Assembly (NCBI GenBank): GCA_049587975.1
Contig: JBAVEY010000373.1
Coordinates: 1-18,751 of the forward strand
Length of the DNA: 18,751 nucleotides
Direction: 5' to 3'
Source of the DNA: DASSJM01 sp049587975
Lineage (GTDB): Bacteria > Actinomycetota > UBA4738 > HRBIN12
Of this stretch, positions 1 through 7,977 are shown piece by piece. Made by a program: the position numbers and the translations under genes. The first letter of the stretch is position 1. Every line of letters begins with the position of its first letter. The notes beneath the pieces were generated by a model. It had not been told where the DNA came from and made no database searches. It saw only the letters and a program-made list of their open reading frames with translations.

Positions 1-155
1 TGGTCACCGTTCCTGTCCACAGGATCAACCGGCGTCAACGCTGCAACCGGCCGAAAGCCATCGGGACAACCTCCCTGGGGGATCGCGTGAGCCGGTACGC
101 CGAACCCGATCGCGAGGACGGCCACCATCCCTGCCGTCGCGATGATGCGTTTCAT
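1..155 (-). CDS. Secreted protein of unknown function, N-terminal part
   Basis: The reading frame starts at an ATG whose first base is 155 and runs off the left edge, giving 51 visible residues. Residues 1-24 form a textbook Sec signal peptide: a basic start (MKR), a hydrophobic core (about residues 8-20) and a cleavage site PAHA before Ile25. The mature part begins with a Gln-Gly-Gly-Cys segment and reaches a D-R-N-G-D segment at residues 47-51, an Asp/Asn-rich pattern that can be part of a small calcium loop; that reading is speculative. A strong Shine-Dalgarno run (AAGGGAGGGG) lies just before the ATG, and a good promoter lies upstream. The frame, signal peptide, ribosome site and promoter together make the gene convincing, but its function cannot be told from the fragment. 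Confidence 0.8.
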   Translation of the reverse strand, partial: MKRIIATAGMVAVLAIGFGVPAHAIPQGGCPDGFRPVAALTPVDPVDRNGD

Positions 156-177
156 CACCCCTCCCTTCGTTGCGGGA

Positions 178-206
178 CTTATAGGCCCTCCGGGGGGGCT
201 CCGCAA
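178..206 (-). promoter_or_regulatory. Sigma-70-type promoter of the secreted-protein gene
   Basis: Read on the minus strand, a -35 box TTGCGG (201-206) and a -10 box TATAAG (178-183) are separated by exactly 17 bases. Transcription would begin near 171, giving a leader of about 16 bases that carries the AAGGGAGGGG ribosome site. This is one of the two best matches to a housekeeping promoter in the window. Confidence 0.65.
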
Positions 207-531
207 TAGTGCAATCGACGTGCTTCCCGTCATCCCGTGGCTCATGGGTCCGGCCGCCACGGGTCCCATTCCGCCCGACGGCTAGCGCCTCTGGAGCCCG
301 TAGGAGTGCGGCGTGAGCGAGACGGCGTACCCGGGACTGGGGCCATCAGGCACGACCCGCGTCGCGTGGGACACCGCTGCCCAGGTCCCTGAAAGTTGTG
401 CGTGCGCCGAACGACTGTCCTTGCCTCACCGGCGAGAGGTCGCAAGTTCAAGACCTGCCGAGCCCAGCGTTCACATCGACTTGTCTGCCGGTTCGGTAAC
501 GTCTCCGAGCAACTACTCGAGGGGGAACGTG
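207..531. other. Intergenic stretch upstream of the ABC transporter genes
   Basis: No convincing gene lies here. The frame of the downstream ATPase stays open to 313, but the extra 73 residues have low-complexity, non-family composition, so I do not count them as coding. A TAACGT hexamer at 497-502 is the only -10-like element near the ATPase gene, and it has no -35 box at a suitable distance. A tRNA-3'-end-like fragment at 438-466 is listed separately. Confidence 0.5.
438..466 (+). other. Degenerate tRNA 3'-end-like fragment
   Basis: The bases resemble the variable loop, T arm and 3' acceptor strand of a tRNA. GGTCGC leads into a T-arm-like hairpin with stem GCAAG/CCTGC (one A-C mismatch) and loop TTCAAGA, which fits the TTCRANN T-loop rule. 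CGAGCCC then follows, like a 3' acceptor strand, with A466 in the discriminator position. No matching GGGCTCG 5' strand and no D arm are found about 70 bases upstream, so this is not a functional tRNA. It could be the relic of an integration site or a chance match. Confidence 0.25.
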
Positions 532-1296
532 ATGTCTGCGACCAATGAGATAGCGCCGCCCGACGCCGCGACGGGCGTGGCGGCCCGCGCGGTTGGGCTC
601 ACCAAGGTCTACGGCGAGGGGCATGCCGAGGTGCTGGCGCTCGATGAGGTGTCGGTCGACTTCGAACGGGCACGCTACACGGCGATCATGGGCCCGTCCG
701 GCTCGGGCAAGTCGACGTTGCTCCACTGCATGGCCGGCCTGGACACCCCGACCTCGGGTCGGGTCTTCATCGGAGACGTGGATCTGACGACGCTCTCGGA
801 GAAGTCCCTGACCATGCTGCGGCGGCGGAGCATCGGGTTCGTGTTCCAGGCCTACAACCTCGTGCCCACGCTCACGGCCGCCGAGAACATCACGCTCCCG
901 CTCGACATCGCGGGCGAGGATCCCGACGGGGATTGGTTCGACGTGGTGGTCGACACCGTGGGGATCAGGGACCGCCTGTCCCACCGGCCGGCCGAGCTCT
1001 CCGGCGGGCAGCAGCAGCGCGTGGCCGGCGCCCGCGCCCTGGTCAGCCGCCCCGAGATCGTGTTCGCCGACGAACCGACGGGCAACCTGGACTCGAAGTC
1101 GGGTCACGAGATCCTCGGGTTCCTCCGCAGCGCGGTGAAGGACCACGGCCAGACGATCGTGATGGTCACGCATGATGCGGCCGCCGCAAGCTTCGCGGAC
1201 CGGATCGTGTTCCTGGGTGACGGCAAGGTCGTCGACGAGATGCTCGGGCCGACGACCGAGCGGGTGCTCGATCGGCTGAAGTCACTCGAGGGCTGA
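532..1296 (+). CDS. ABC exporter ATP-binding protein, MacB/LolD type
   Basis: This 254-residue nucleotide-binding subunit powers the permease encoded next to it. Visible motifs are Walker A GPSGSGKST (residues 54-62), the Q-loop Gln106 in VFQAYNL, the signature LSGGQ (156-160), Walker B ending in Asp180-Glu181 with the D-loop (GNLD), and the switch His214 in MVTHD. The length and the ENITLPL and GNLDSKSG segments are typical of the MacB/LolD/FtsE branch. The ATG at 532 is chosen because a GAGGGGGAA ribosome site sits 4-5 bases before it and homology begins soon after; an in-frame start at 313 would add an unrelated tail. Only two bases separate its stop from the permease start, so the two are surely co-translated. 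The substrate is unknown; in actinobacteria such pairs often export peptides or lipids. Confidence 0.95.
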   Translation: MSATNEIAPPDAATGVAARAVGLTKVYGEGHAEVLALDEVSVDFERARYTAIMGPSGSGKSTLLHCMAGLDTPTSGRVFIGDVDLTTLSEKSLTMLRRRSIGFVFQAYNLVPTLTAAENITLPLDIAGEDPDGDWFDVVVDTVGIRDRLSHRPAELSGGQQQRVAGARALVSRPEIVFADEPTGNLDSKSGHEILGFLRSAVKDHGQTIVMVTHDAAAASFADRIVFLGDGKVVDEMLGPTTERVLDRLKSLEG

Positions 1297-1298
1297 GC

Positions 1299-3833
1299 GT
1301 GTTCCGCGCCGCGATCCGGAGCCTACTCGCGCGGAAGGTCCGGCTGATCCTCACGGGCCTCGCGGTCGTCCTCGGGGTGGGCTTCATGGCGGGCACCTTC
1401 GTGCTGACGGACACCATGACCCGCGCCTTCGACGACCTCGTCGAGACCGGGACGTCGTCGATCGACGTGCTGGTGCGGAGCTCGAACGCGTTCACCGCGC
1501 AGACGAGCAGTCTCGAGGAGCGCGAACCGATGCCGGAGCCGGTGTTGAACGACGTCGAGGGCGTCCCGGGCGTCGCCCGTGCCGTCGGCGACGTCCTTGG
1601 CTACGCGCAGATCGTCGATCCGACCACGGGCAAGGTGATCGGGACGTTCGGGCCGCCAACGGCCGCCTCGGGCTGGAACGACCTGAACGGATTCACCCTC
1701 AAGCCGGGCGGTTCGCCTCCGAGCGGGACCGACCAGGTGGTCATCGACGCCGCGACGGCCGAGGCCCACGACATCCAGGTGGGCGACAAGGTCAGGATCC
1801 TGTTCGAGGGTCCTCCTGGGGAGTTCACGGTCGTCGGCATCGCCGGGTACGGCGAGAGCGACAGTCTGTTCGGCGCGACGTGGGCGTTGTTCGACCTGCC
1901 GACCGCGCAGCACGTTCTGGGTCGCGATGGTCAGCTGGACTCGGTCTCGGTGGTCGCGGAGGAAGGCGTCTCGGGCGTCGAGCTCCAACGTCGGATCTCC
2001 GAGGTGCTCCCCGAGGGGACCGAGGCGGTCACGGCCGCGACGGTCACCGCCGAGGCCCAGGATCAGATCAGCACCGGACTGGGGTTCCTCCGGACCGCGT
2101 TCCTCGTCTTCGCGTTCGTCGCGTTGTTCGTCGGCGCGTTCATCATCTTCAACACCTTCGCCATCATCGTCGCCCAGCGCACGCGCGAGCTGGCGCTGTT
2201 CCGGGCGCTCGGGGCGAGCGGTCGGCAGGTGATGACGTCCGTCATGATCGAGGCGCTGGTGATCGGACTGGTCTCCTCGGCGCTCGGGGTCCTCCTCGGC
2301 ATCGGGATCGCGATCCTGCTGAAGGGGGCGCTCAACGCGACCGGGTTCGACATCCCGGCGTCCGGGACGGTGATCTTGGCACGGACGTTCATCGTGTCGA
2401 TCGTCGTGGGAACCATCGTGACGGTCGTCGCGGCGCTGATCCCGGCGCGGCGGGCGGCGCGCATCTCGCCCATGGAGGCGCTGCGCGAGGCACAGGATCA
2501 GCCGGGGAGGTCGCTCCGGTTCCGGATCATCTCGGGCGCGGTCGTGCTGGCGATCGGGCTGGCCCCCCTGCTCTACGGACTGTTCGGCACGCCCTCGAAC
2601 GGGCTGCAGCTCGTCGGTCTCGGCGTCGCGCTCACGTTCGTCGGCGTCGCGATGTTGACGCCGCTCATCGCGCGTCCGGTCGCCGCAGGGATCGGGCTGC
2701 CGATCCGGCACACCGGCGTTCCCGGGAAGCTTGGCCGCGAGAACTCGATGCGGAACCCACGCCGGACCGCCGCCACGGCCTCAGCGTTGATGATCGGCCT
2801 GGGGCTGGTCGTGTTCGTCGCCGTCTTCGGCGCCTCGGCCAAGGCATCCACCACCGCGGTCCTCGAGCGGACCCTGAAGGCCGACTTCATCTTGATCTCT
2901 CCCACGCTCAGCGGCTTCAGCACCTCCGCGGCCGATGACGCGCGAACCGTCTCGGGTGTGGACACCGTCTCGCAGGTCCGGCAGGCCGAGGTCCGGATCG
3001 AAAGCGGGACCGCGTTCATGACCGGGCTCGAGCCCGGGACGTTCCCGGTGGTCTCCGAGGCCGGCGTGGTCCAGGGCGCGCTCGCGGACCTAGCGAACCC
3101 GAACTCGATCGCGGTCTTCGAGGACACGGCCCAGGAGAACGGCTGGACCGTCGGCGACACGATCCCCGTCGAGTTCCCGGCCACCGGCAACGTTAACCTC
3201 ACCGTGGTCGCGCTGTACTCGGAGAACGGTCTGATCGGCGACTACGCCGTCTCTCTCGACACCTTCGACGTGAACGTGGCACAGGTGCTCGACATCATGG
3301 TCCTGATCAAGGCGGAGGACGGCGCGAACGTCGCGACCGTGCAATCGGACCTGGAAGACGTGCTGGCGACGTATCCGAACATCGAGGTGCAGGACCAGGC
3401 GGGGTTCCGGGACAAGTACGCGACGTTGATCAACCAGGTACTGAACCTGATCGCCGCGCTGCTCATCTTCGCGGTCGTGATCGCGTTCTTCGGCGTGATG
3501 AACACGCTGTACCTGTCGATCTACGAACGGACACGGGAACTCGGCCTGCTCCGCGCGGTCGGTCTGACGAGACGGCAGACGCGGTCGATGGTCCGGTGGG
3601 AGGCCATGATCATCGCCATCATGGGGGCGCTGTTCGGGGTCGTGATCGGGATCGCGTTCGGATGGGCGCTCCAACAGGCGCTCGAACCCGAGGGCTTCAG
3701 CGAGCTCGGCATCCCGGGCGGCCAGCTCACCGTCTACGTGATCCTGGCCGCCGTGCTCGGCGTGATCTTCGCGATCTTCCCGGCCCGTCGGGCGGCCAAG
3801 CTCAACGTGCTCGAGGCCATCGCGTACGAGTGA
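1299..3833 (+). CDS. ABC exporter permease with two FtsX domains (MacB/LolC-like)
   Basis: This 844-residue integral membrane protein pairs with the preceding ATPase. It is a fused double module. The first half has a transmembrane helix at about 15-36, an extracytoplasmic MacB_PCD-like region (about 40-260) and FtsX helices near 264-292, 318-342 and 362-382. Two further helices lie at about 410-456. The second half repeats the plan: a helix at 495-515, an external region (about 520-710) and FtsX helices near 715-742, 768-792 and 811-830. The cytoplasmic coupling segment appears twice in nearly the same form, RTRELALFRALGASGRQ (295-310) and RTRELGLLRAVGLTRRQ (745-760), and each half ends in PARRAA. 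Start is GTG two bases after the ATPase stop. About ten helices in one chain mean a single copy could form the permease. The cargo cannot be inferred. Confidence 0.93.
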   Translation: MFRAAIRSLLARKVRLILTGLAVVLGVGFMAGTFVLTDTMTRAFDDLVETGTSSIDVLVRSSNAFTAQTSSLEEREPMPEPVLNDVEGVPGVARAVGDVLGYAQIVDPTTGKVIGTFGPPTAASGWNDLNGFTLKPGGSPPSGTDQVVIDAATAEAHDIQVGDKVRILFEGPPGEFTVVGIAGYGESDSLFGATWALFDLPTAQHVLGRDGQLDSVSVVAEEGVSGVELQRRISEVLPEGTEAVTAATVTAEAQDQISTGLGFLRTAFLVFAFVALFVGAFIIFNTFAIIVAQRTRELALFRALGASGRQVMTSVMIEALVIGLVSSALGVLLGIGIAILLKGALNATGFDIPASGTVILARTFIVSIVVGTIVTVVAALIPARRAARISPMEALREAQDQPGRSLRFRIISGAVVLAIGLAPLLYGLFGTPSNGLQLVGLGVALTFVGVAMLTPLIARPVAAGIGLPIRHTGVPGKLGRENSMRNPRRTAATASALMIGLGLVVFVAVFGASAKASTTAVLERTLKADFILISPTLSGFSTSAADDARTVSGVDTVSQVRQAEVRIESGTAFMTGLEPGTFPVVSEAGVVQGALADLANPNSIAVFEDTAQENGWTVGDTIPVEFPATGNVNLTVVALYSENGLIGDYAVSLDTFDVNVAQVLDIMVLIKAEDGANVATVQSDLEDVLATYPNIEVQDQAGFRDKYATLINQVLNLIAALLIFAVVIAFFGVMNTLYLSIYERTRELGLLRAVGLTRRQTRSMVRWEAMIIAIMGALFGVVIGIAFGWALQQALEPEGFSELGIPGGQLTVYVILAAVLGVIFAIFPARRAAKLNVLEAIAYE

Positions 3834-3858
3834 GCCGGGCCGGGCTCGGGGCGGCGGA

Positions 3859-3864
3859 TATCAT
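3859..3864 (+). promoter_or_regulatory. Possible -10 box for thrS
   Basis: TATCAT fits the actinobacterial TANNNT -10 rule and lies 9 bases before the thrS ATG, which would give a leader of only about 3 bases. No clear -35 box is visible in the GC-rich sequence upstream, so confidence is limited. Confidence 0.35.
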
Positions 3865-3873
3865 GGCCGTCCC

Positions 3874-5802
3874 ATGCCGAAGATCGAGCTCGCCGACGGC
3901 CGCACCACCGAGCTCCCCGAAGGGGAACCGGTCGGCGTCGTGCTGCCGCCGGAGGCGATCGCCGCCCGCGTGGACGGGGAGCTCGTCGACCTCTCGTTCG
4001 TGCCCACCGCCGAAGGGAAGGCCGAGGCGGTGCTACCCGGCGACCCGGACGGCCTCCGCGTGCTGCGGCATTCGGCCGCGCACGTGATGGCGCAGGCCGT
4101 CTGCGCTCTGTGGCCCGGGACCCGGTACGCGATCGGTCCGACGATCGAGGACGGCTTCTACTACGACCTCGAGCTCTCCGGGCAGGTCTCCGAGACCGAC
4201 CTGCCGAAGATCGAGGATCGGATGCGCGAGATCGTTGCCGCGGATCAGCCGTTCGTCCGCGAGGAGGTCCCGCGCGCGGAGGCGCTCGAGCGCTTCGCCG
4301 ACCAACCGTACAAGCGCGAGATCATCGAGTCGCTCGAGGAGGGAGAGGTGCCGGCCGGGGAGACCGTGACCGTGTATCGCAACGACGGCTGGGCGGACCT
4401 CTGCCTCGGTCCACACCTGCCCTCGACCGGGCGGCTGGCAGCGTTCAGGCTGATGAAGCTCGCCGGCGCGTACTGGCGGGGCGACGAAGCCCGGCCGATG
4501 CTCACCCGCGTCTACGGCACGGCGTGGGCGACGCAGGACGAGCTCGACGCGCACCTGCACCGGCTCGAGGAGGCCGAGAAGCGGGACCACCGCAAGCTCG
4601 GTCGAGAGCTCGACCTGTTCTCCTTCCCGGAGGAGCTCGGCCCGGGTCTGGCGGTCTGGCACCCGCGCGGCGGCCTGTTCCGCAAGCAGCTCGAGGACTA
4701 CGTTCGCGACTTGCACCTCGAGCGCGGGTACGACCTCGTCGTCACACCGAACCTCGCGCGCCGCGAGCTGTGGGACACCTCGGGTCACACGACCAAGTAC
4801 GCCGAGCTGATGTATCCGGAGATGCGGCATGAGGGCGATCCGGCGTACTTCGTCAAGCCGATGAACTGTCCCTTCCACGTGCTCGTGTACAAGTCGCAGA
4901 TCCGCTCGTACCGGGAGCTGCCGGTTCGGCTGTCCGAGCTCGGGGGCGTCTACCGCTACGAGCGCCTCGGGGTCGTCCACGGGCTCCTGCGGGCACGCGG
5001 GTTCACGCAGGACGACTCGCACATCATCTGTCGCGAGGACCAACTGGTGGACGAGATCCTGGGCGTGTTCGACCTCACGCTCGAGATCCTCGGGACCTTC
5101 GGGTTCACCGAGCCCGTTGTCACGCTCTCCACGCTGCCCGGCGAGACGATCGTGACGCCCGAGATGGCGGAGCGAGCGACCGGCGCGCTCCGGGACGCGC
5201 TCGAGCGCAGCGGGCTCGCGTTCCAGGTCGCCGAGGGCGAGGGATCGTTCTACGGACCGAAGGTCGACTTCCATTTCCGGGACGCGATCGGGCGGCTGTG
5301 GCAGCTCACGACGGTGCAGTGCGACTTCGGCTTGCCGGAGCGGTTCCAGATGGAGTACGTGGGCGAGGACAACCGGCGGCACCGACCCGTGATGGTGCAT
5401 CGGGCGATCCTCGGGTCGATCGAACGGTTCAGCGCGGTGCTGATCGAGCACTACGGTGGGGCGTTCCCGCTGTGGCTCTCGCCGGAGCAGATCCGGCTGG
5501 TGCCGGTCGCCGACCGTCACGTCGACCACGCGCGCGAGCTCGCATCGCTCCTGCGAGCGCTCGGCCTGCGGCCCGACGTGGACGAGAGCGATGAGACCGT
5601 CGGCAAGAAGGTCCGTGCCGCCCAGCTGGCCAAGGTGCCGTACGTCCTGGTGATCGGCGACAAAGAGATCGAGTCGGGCGAGCTCACCGTCCGCGATCGC
5701 GAGGGCGTCGAGACCAAGGGTGTGCCGTTCGACGACTTCGCGGCGGCGCTGGTCGACGAGGCGGCCTCGAAGCGCCTGTCCCAGTCCCGGTTCGGCGGCT
5801 AG
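3874..5802 (+). CDS. thrS: Threonyl-tRNA synthetase
   Basis: This class II synthetase charges tRNA-Thr with threonine. The 642 residues match the usual full length. In order: a TGS-like domain (about 1-60), the second N-terminal editing domain with its zinc/editing residues His66-SAA-His70 and Cys177-LGP-His181, the catalytic core (about 240-530) and the HGTP anticodon-binding domain (about 535-635). The catalytic zinc ligands are Cys332 (in MNCPFH), His383 (in DDSHIIC) and His509 (in HRAILGS), each two lower than the E. coli positions 334, 385 and 511. Motif 2 is the RYE segment near 325-370 of the core and motif 3 is the HRAILGSIERF segment. The ATG at 3874 is 40 bases after the permease stop. 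The HIT gene follows closely, the normal actinobacterial order. Confidence 0.98.
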   Translation: MPKIELADGRTTELPEGEPVGVVLPPEAIAARVDGELVDLSFVPTAEGKAEAVLPGDPDGLRVLRHSAAHVMAQAVCALWPGTRYAIGPTIEDGFYYDLELSGQVSETDLPKIEDRMREIVAADQPFVREEVPRAEALERFADQPYKREIIESLEEGEVPAGETVTVYRNDGWADLCLGPHLPSTGRLAAFRLMKLAGAYWRGDEARPMLTRVYGTAWATQDELDAHLHRLEEAEKRDHRKLGRELDLFSFPEELGPGLAVWHPRGGLFRKQLEDYVRDLHLERGYDLVVTPNLARRELWDTSGHTTKYAELMYPEMRHEGDPAYFVKPMNCPFHVLVYKSQIRSYRELPVRLSELGGVYRYERLGVVHGLLRARGFTQDDSHIICREDQLVDEILGVFDLTLEILGTFGFTEPVVTLSTLPGETIVTPEMAERATGALRDALERSGLAFQVAEGEGSFYGPKVDFHFRDAIGRLWQLTTVQCDFGLPERFQMEYVGEDNRRHRPVMVHRAILGSIERFSAVLIEHYGGAFPLWLSPEQIRLVPVADRHVDHARELASLLRALGLRPDVDESDETVGKKVRAAQLAKVPYVLVIGDKEIESGELTVRDREGVETKGVPFDDFAAALVDEAASKRLSQSRFGG

Positions 5803-5825
5803 GCGAGGACGCCGTGGGGGGCGGC

Positions 5826-6320
5826 GTGGATCGGATCTGGTCACCGTGGCGGATGGCGTACATCCAAGCCGCCAAGGAACGGGGTGACGACGCCGGCTGC
5901 ATCTTCTGTGACCTGCCCGCCGGGGGCGACGACGAAGGGACGAAGATCCTCGCCCGAGGTGAGCACGCCTTCGTGATCTTGAACTCCTTCCCGTACAACC
6001 CGGGGCACCTGATGGTCGCGCCGTTCCGTCACGTGGGTGATTTCTCCGCACTCGAGCCGGGGGAACTCGCGGAGGTCGACGCGCTGATCGCGCGCTCGAT
6101 CCGGGCGCTCGAGGCCGAGCTGGAGCCCCACGGCTTCAACCTCGGCATGAACCTCGGTCGCGTCGCCGGCGCGGGCATCCCCGATCACCTGCACTGGCAC
6201 ATCGTCCCCCGCTGGAACGGCGACACCAACTTCATGCCGGTCGTGGGTCAGACCCGTGTGCTCCCCGAGCTGCTCGAGGAGTCGTACGCGCGGCTCAGGC
6301 CCCGCTTCGAACCGGCATGA
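5826..6320 (+). CDS. HIT-family nucleotide hydrolase/phosphorylase (Ap4A-type)
   Basis: This 164-residue histidine-triad protein resembles the actinobacterial enzyme encoded after thrS (the Mycobacterium tuberculosis homologue Rv2613c is annotated as an Ap4A phosphorylase). Visible features are the N-terminal RIWSPWRMAYI segment, the family block NSFPYNPGHLMVAP (about 53-66), and the triad His121-Leu-His123-Trp-His125 followed by IVPRWNGDTNFMPV. Cys25-IF-Cys28 may bind zinc together with downstream histidines. Start: GTG at 5826 gives homology from residue 2 and has a GGGGGCGG run upstream; an in-frame GTG at 5814 adds four residues and cannot be excluded. The stop overlaps ATGs of the next, broken reading frame. 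Likely substrates are dinucleoside polyphosphates or nucleoside phosphoramidates, by family inference. Confidence 0.93.
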   Translation: MDRIWSPWRMAYIQAAKERGDDAGCIFCDLPAGGDDEGTKILARGEHAFVILNSFPYNPGHLMVAPFRHVGDFSALEPGELAEVDALIARSIRALEAELEPHGFNLGMNLGRVAGAGIPDHLHWHIVPRWNGDTNFMPVVGQTRVLPELLEESYARLRPRFEPA

Positions 6321-6323
6321 GCG

Positions 6324-6721
6324 ATGGGTTCACGGAAGGCGGGGCAGGGTCGTCTGTGGTACGAGCGCGGGGGCGAGGGATTCCCGGTCGTGTTCGTGCA
6401 CTCGGGGCTGATGGACTCCAGGATGTGGGCGCCGCAGTTCGAGCACTGGCCATCGAGAACGCGAAGGCGCGATCGATCGACCCGGGGTGGCGGGAGCCGG
6501 CACCTCCCGCGGTCGACCCCCTCGACCAGCTGCGGGCCGCGGCCCTCGTCATCGTCGGCGAGGAGGACATCGGCGAGGTCGGCGAGATCGCGGACCTCGT
6601 CGCCGAACGCGTCCCGGGCGCGAGCAAGCGTGTGATCGCCGAGGCGGACCAGCTCGTGAACGTGGCTAAGCCCGAGCGCTTCGACCGGCTCGCGCTGGAC
6701 TTCCTGGCCTTCGCCGGATGA
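6324..6721 (+). pseudogene. Broken alpha/beta hydrolase (tandem paralogue of the next gene)
   Basis: The N-terminal strand of a hydrolase can be read from an ATG at 6324 (GRLWYERGGEGFPVVFVHSG, then MDSRMWAPQF) up to about 6446. The C-terminal part (from AIENAKARSIDP to RFDRLALDFLAFAG) continues only in another frame from about 6448 to the stop at 6721. Comparison with the intact neighbour shows that roughly 135 residues are missing at the junction, including the nucleophile serine elbow and the core strands. In the remaining C-terminal part, the position of the catalytic His is Gln (EADQLVNV, against ETDHVIPM in the neighbour). The gene is therefore both frameshifted/deleted and catalytically dead. 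A second ATG at 6317 overlaps the HIT stop (ATGA) and opens an uninterrupted 134-codon frame that contains the C-terminal part, so a truncated product is possible but unlikely to be an enzyme. Confidence 0.8.
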
Positions 6722-6731
6722 GCTCTCGGCG

Positions 6732-7562
6732 ATGACGAGGATGGACCGCGGCGTCCTCGAGTTCGATGGGGGAACGCTCGCGTGGGAGACGGGGGGAGAG
6801 GGCCTCGACGTGGTCTTGCTCCACCCGGGCCTGTGGGACTCACGGGTCTGGGACGAGCAGTTCGGCGTGTTCTCCCGCACCTATCGGGTCTTGCGCTACG
6901 ACCTCCGCGGCTACGGCCGCTCCAGCCGTCCCGAACCCGGGAGGTCGTACTCGCACGTCGCGGATCTGGCCGCCGTCATGCATGCGGCGGGCGTCGATCG
7001 CGCAGCGCTGATCGGGAACTCGATGGGCGGGGGCGTGGCGGTGGACTTCGCGCTCACGCATCCGACGCGCGTGTCCGCGCTGGTGGTCGCCAGCCCCGCG
7101 CTATCGGGGTTCGAGGGGACCACGGAAGAGGAGTCGGCGTGGGAGGCGGCGTTCGCCGACGTCGAGCGCCAGATCGAGGTGGCCGTCACGGCGGGTGACC
7201 TCGAACGGGCCCAGGACCTGCGGCTGAGGGCGCTGTGGGCGCCGCTCGGGACGGACGACCCGGCAGGATCGCTGATCCGGCGGATCGCGTTCGACAACCT
7301 CCACGAGCTCACGATCGACGAGAGCGGGGAGATCCCGATCGATCCGCCGGCCGCGGCGCGGCTCGGCGAGATCGTGGCACCGACGCTCGTGCTGCCGGCC
7401 GACCACGACCCGCCGTGGCATGAGCGGATGTGCGTCGAGATCGCCGAGGGCATCCGCGGCGCACGCCTGGTCAGGATCCCCGAGACCGACCACGTGATCC
7501 CGATGCGGCGACCTGCCGAGTTCAACCGCGTCGTCCTGAGGTTCCTCGGGGAGGTGCTCTGA
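6732..7562 (+). CDS. Alpha/beta-fold hydrolase
   Basis: This 276-residue cytoplasmic hydrolase of the broad esterase/lactonase-like superfamily looks intact. The oxyanion-hole motif is HPG (31-33), the nucleophile elbow is GNSMG with Ser97, the acid is probably Asp226 (or Asp224) in PADHDPP, and the base is His254 in ETDHVIPMRRP. The cap lies between about 130 and 205. It is the functional sister of the broken copy immediately upstream: GGEG, DSR-W, QF and the C-terminal helices can be aligned by eye. ATG at 6732 is used; an ATG at 6741 is equally possible, and neither has a good ribosome site, which suggests coupling to upstream translation. The substrate is unknown. DUF423 follows five bases later. 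Confidence 0.88.
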   Translation: MTRMDRGVLEFDGGTLAWETGGEGLDVVLLHPGLWDSRVWDEQFGVFSRTYRVLRYDLRGYGRSSRPEPGRSYSHVADLAAVMHAAGVDRAALIGNSMGGGVAVDFALTHPTRVSALVVASPALSGFEGTTEEESAWEAAFADVERQIEVAVTAGDLERAQDLRLRALWAPLGTDDPAGSLIRRIAFDNLHELTIDESGEIPIDPPAAARLGEIVAPTLVLPADHDPPWHERMCVEIAEGIRGARLVRIPETDHVIPMRRPAEFNRVVLRFLGEVL

Positions 7563-7566
7563 ACCC

Positions 7567-7971
7567 ATGGAGACGTTCCTCGTGCTCGGCGCCGTGCTCG
7601 GGTTCATCGGGGTGGCGCTCGGCGCGTTCGGCTCGCACGCGCTGCGCGCGAGGCTGTCGGCGGAACGCGTGGCGACGTTCGAGACGGGGATCCGGTATCA
7701 GATGTGGCACGCGCTAGCGCTGTTCGCGGTCGTGCTGGTGGATGCGTGGAGGCCAACCGGCGGACCGGCCTTCAACCTCGCCGAGCGAGGGACGGGGTGG
7801 CCGGTGCTTGCCGCAGGTTGGCTGTTCGTGGCCGGGATCGTTCTCTTCTCGGGCAGCCTCTACGCGTTGGCGGTGACGGGACGTCGGGCGTGGGGCGCCG
7901 TCACCCCATTCGGCGGAGTCTGCCTGTTGCTCGGGTGGGCGCTGATGCTCTTCGCCATCCTCGTGAACTAA
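7567..7971 (+). CDS. DUF423 family small membrane protein
   Basis: This 134-residue protein has four predicted membrane helices (about 1-20, 45-62, 76-97 and 108-131). The N-terminal block GAVLGFIGVALGAFGSHAL (8-26) and the Y-Q-M-W-H-A-L segment (near 44-50) are hallmarks of the DUF423/YwdK family, whose molecular role is not established. It begins five bases after the hydrolase stop, with GGGGAGG inside the end of that gene as its likely ribosome site, so it is the last gene of a plus-strand operon. Its stop is only six bases from the stop of the convergent EF-G-like gene. Confidence 0.9.
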   Translation: METFLVLGAVLGFIGVALGAFGSHALRARLSAERVATFETGIRYQMWHALALFAVVLVDAWRPTGGPAFNLAERGTGWPVLAAGWLFVAGIVLFSGSLYALAVTGRRAWGAVTPFGGVCLLLGWALMLFAILVN

Positions 7972-7977
7972 CCGCCC

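Noticed and set aside
366..466. A complete tRNA gene ending at 466
   Set aside because: No D arm and no pairing 5' acceptor strand can be found; only the 3' portion looks tRNA-like.
313..531. An upstream in-frame extension of the ABC ATPase
   Set aside because: The extra residues have no family match, and a good ribosome site precedes ATG 532.
4033..6051. A long minus-strand open frame (672 codons) over thrS and the HIT gene
   Set aside because: It is antisense to two well-recognised genes and shows the usual composition of a GC-rich shadow frame.
7972..7977. A bidirectional terminator between DUF423 and the EF-G-like gene
   Set aside because: Only six bases separate the stops, and I see no stem followed by a T-run on either strand.
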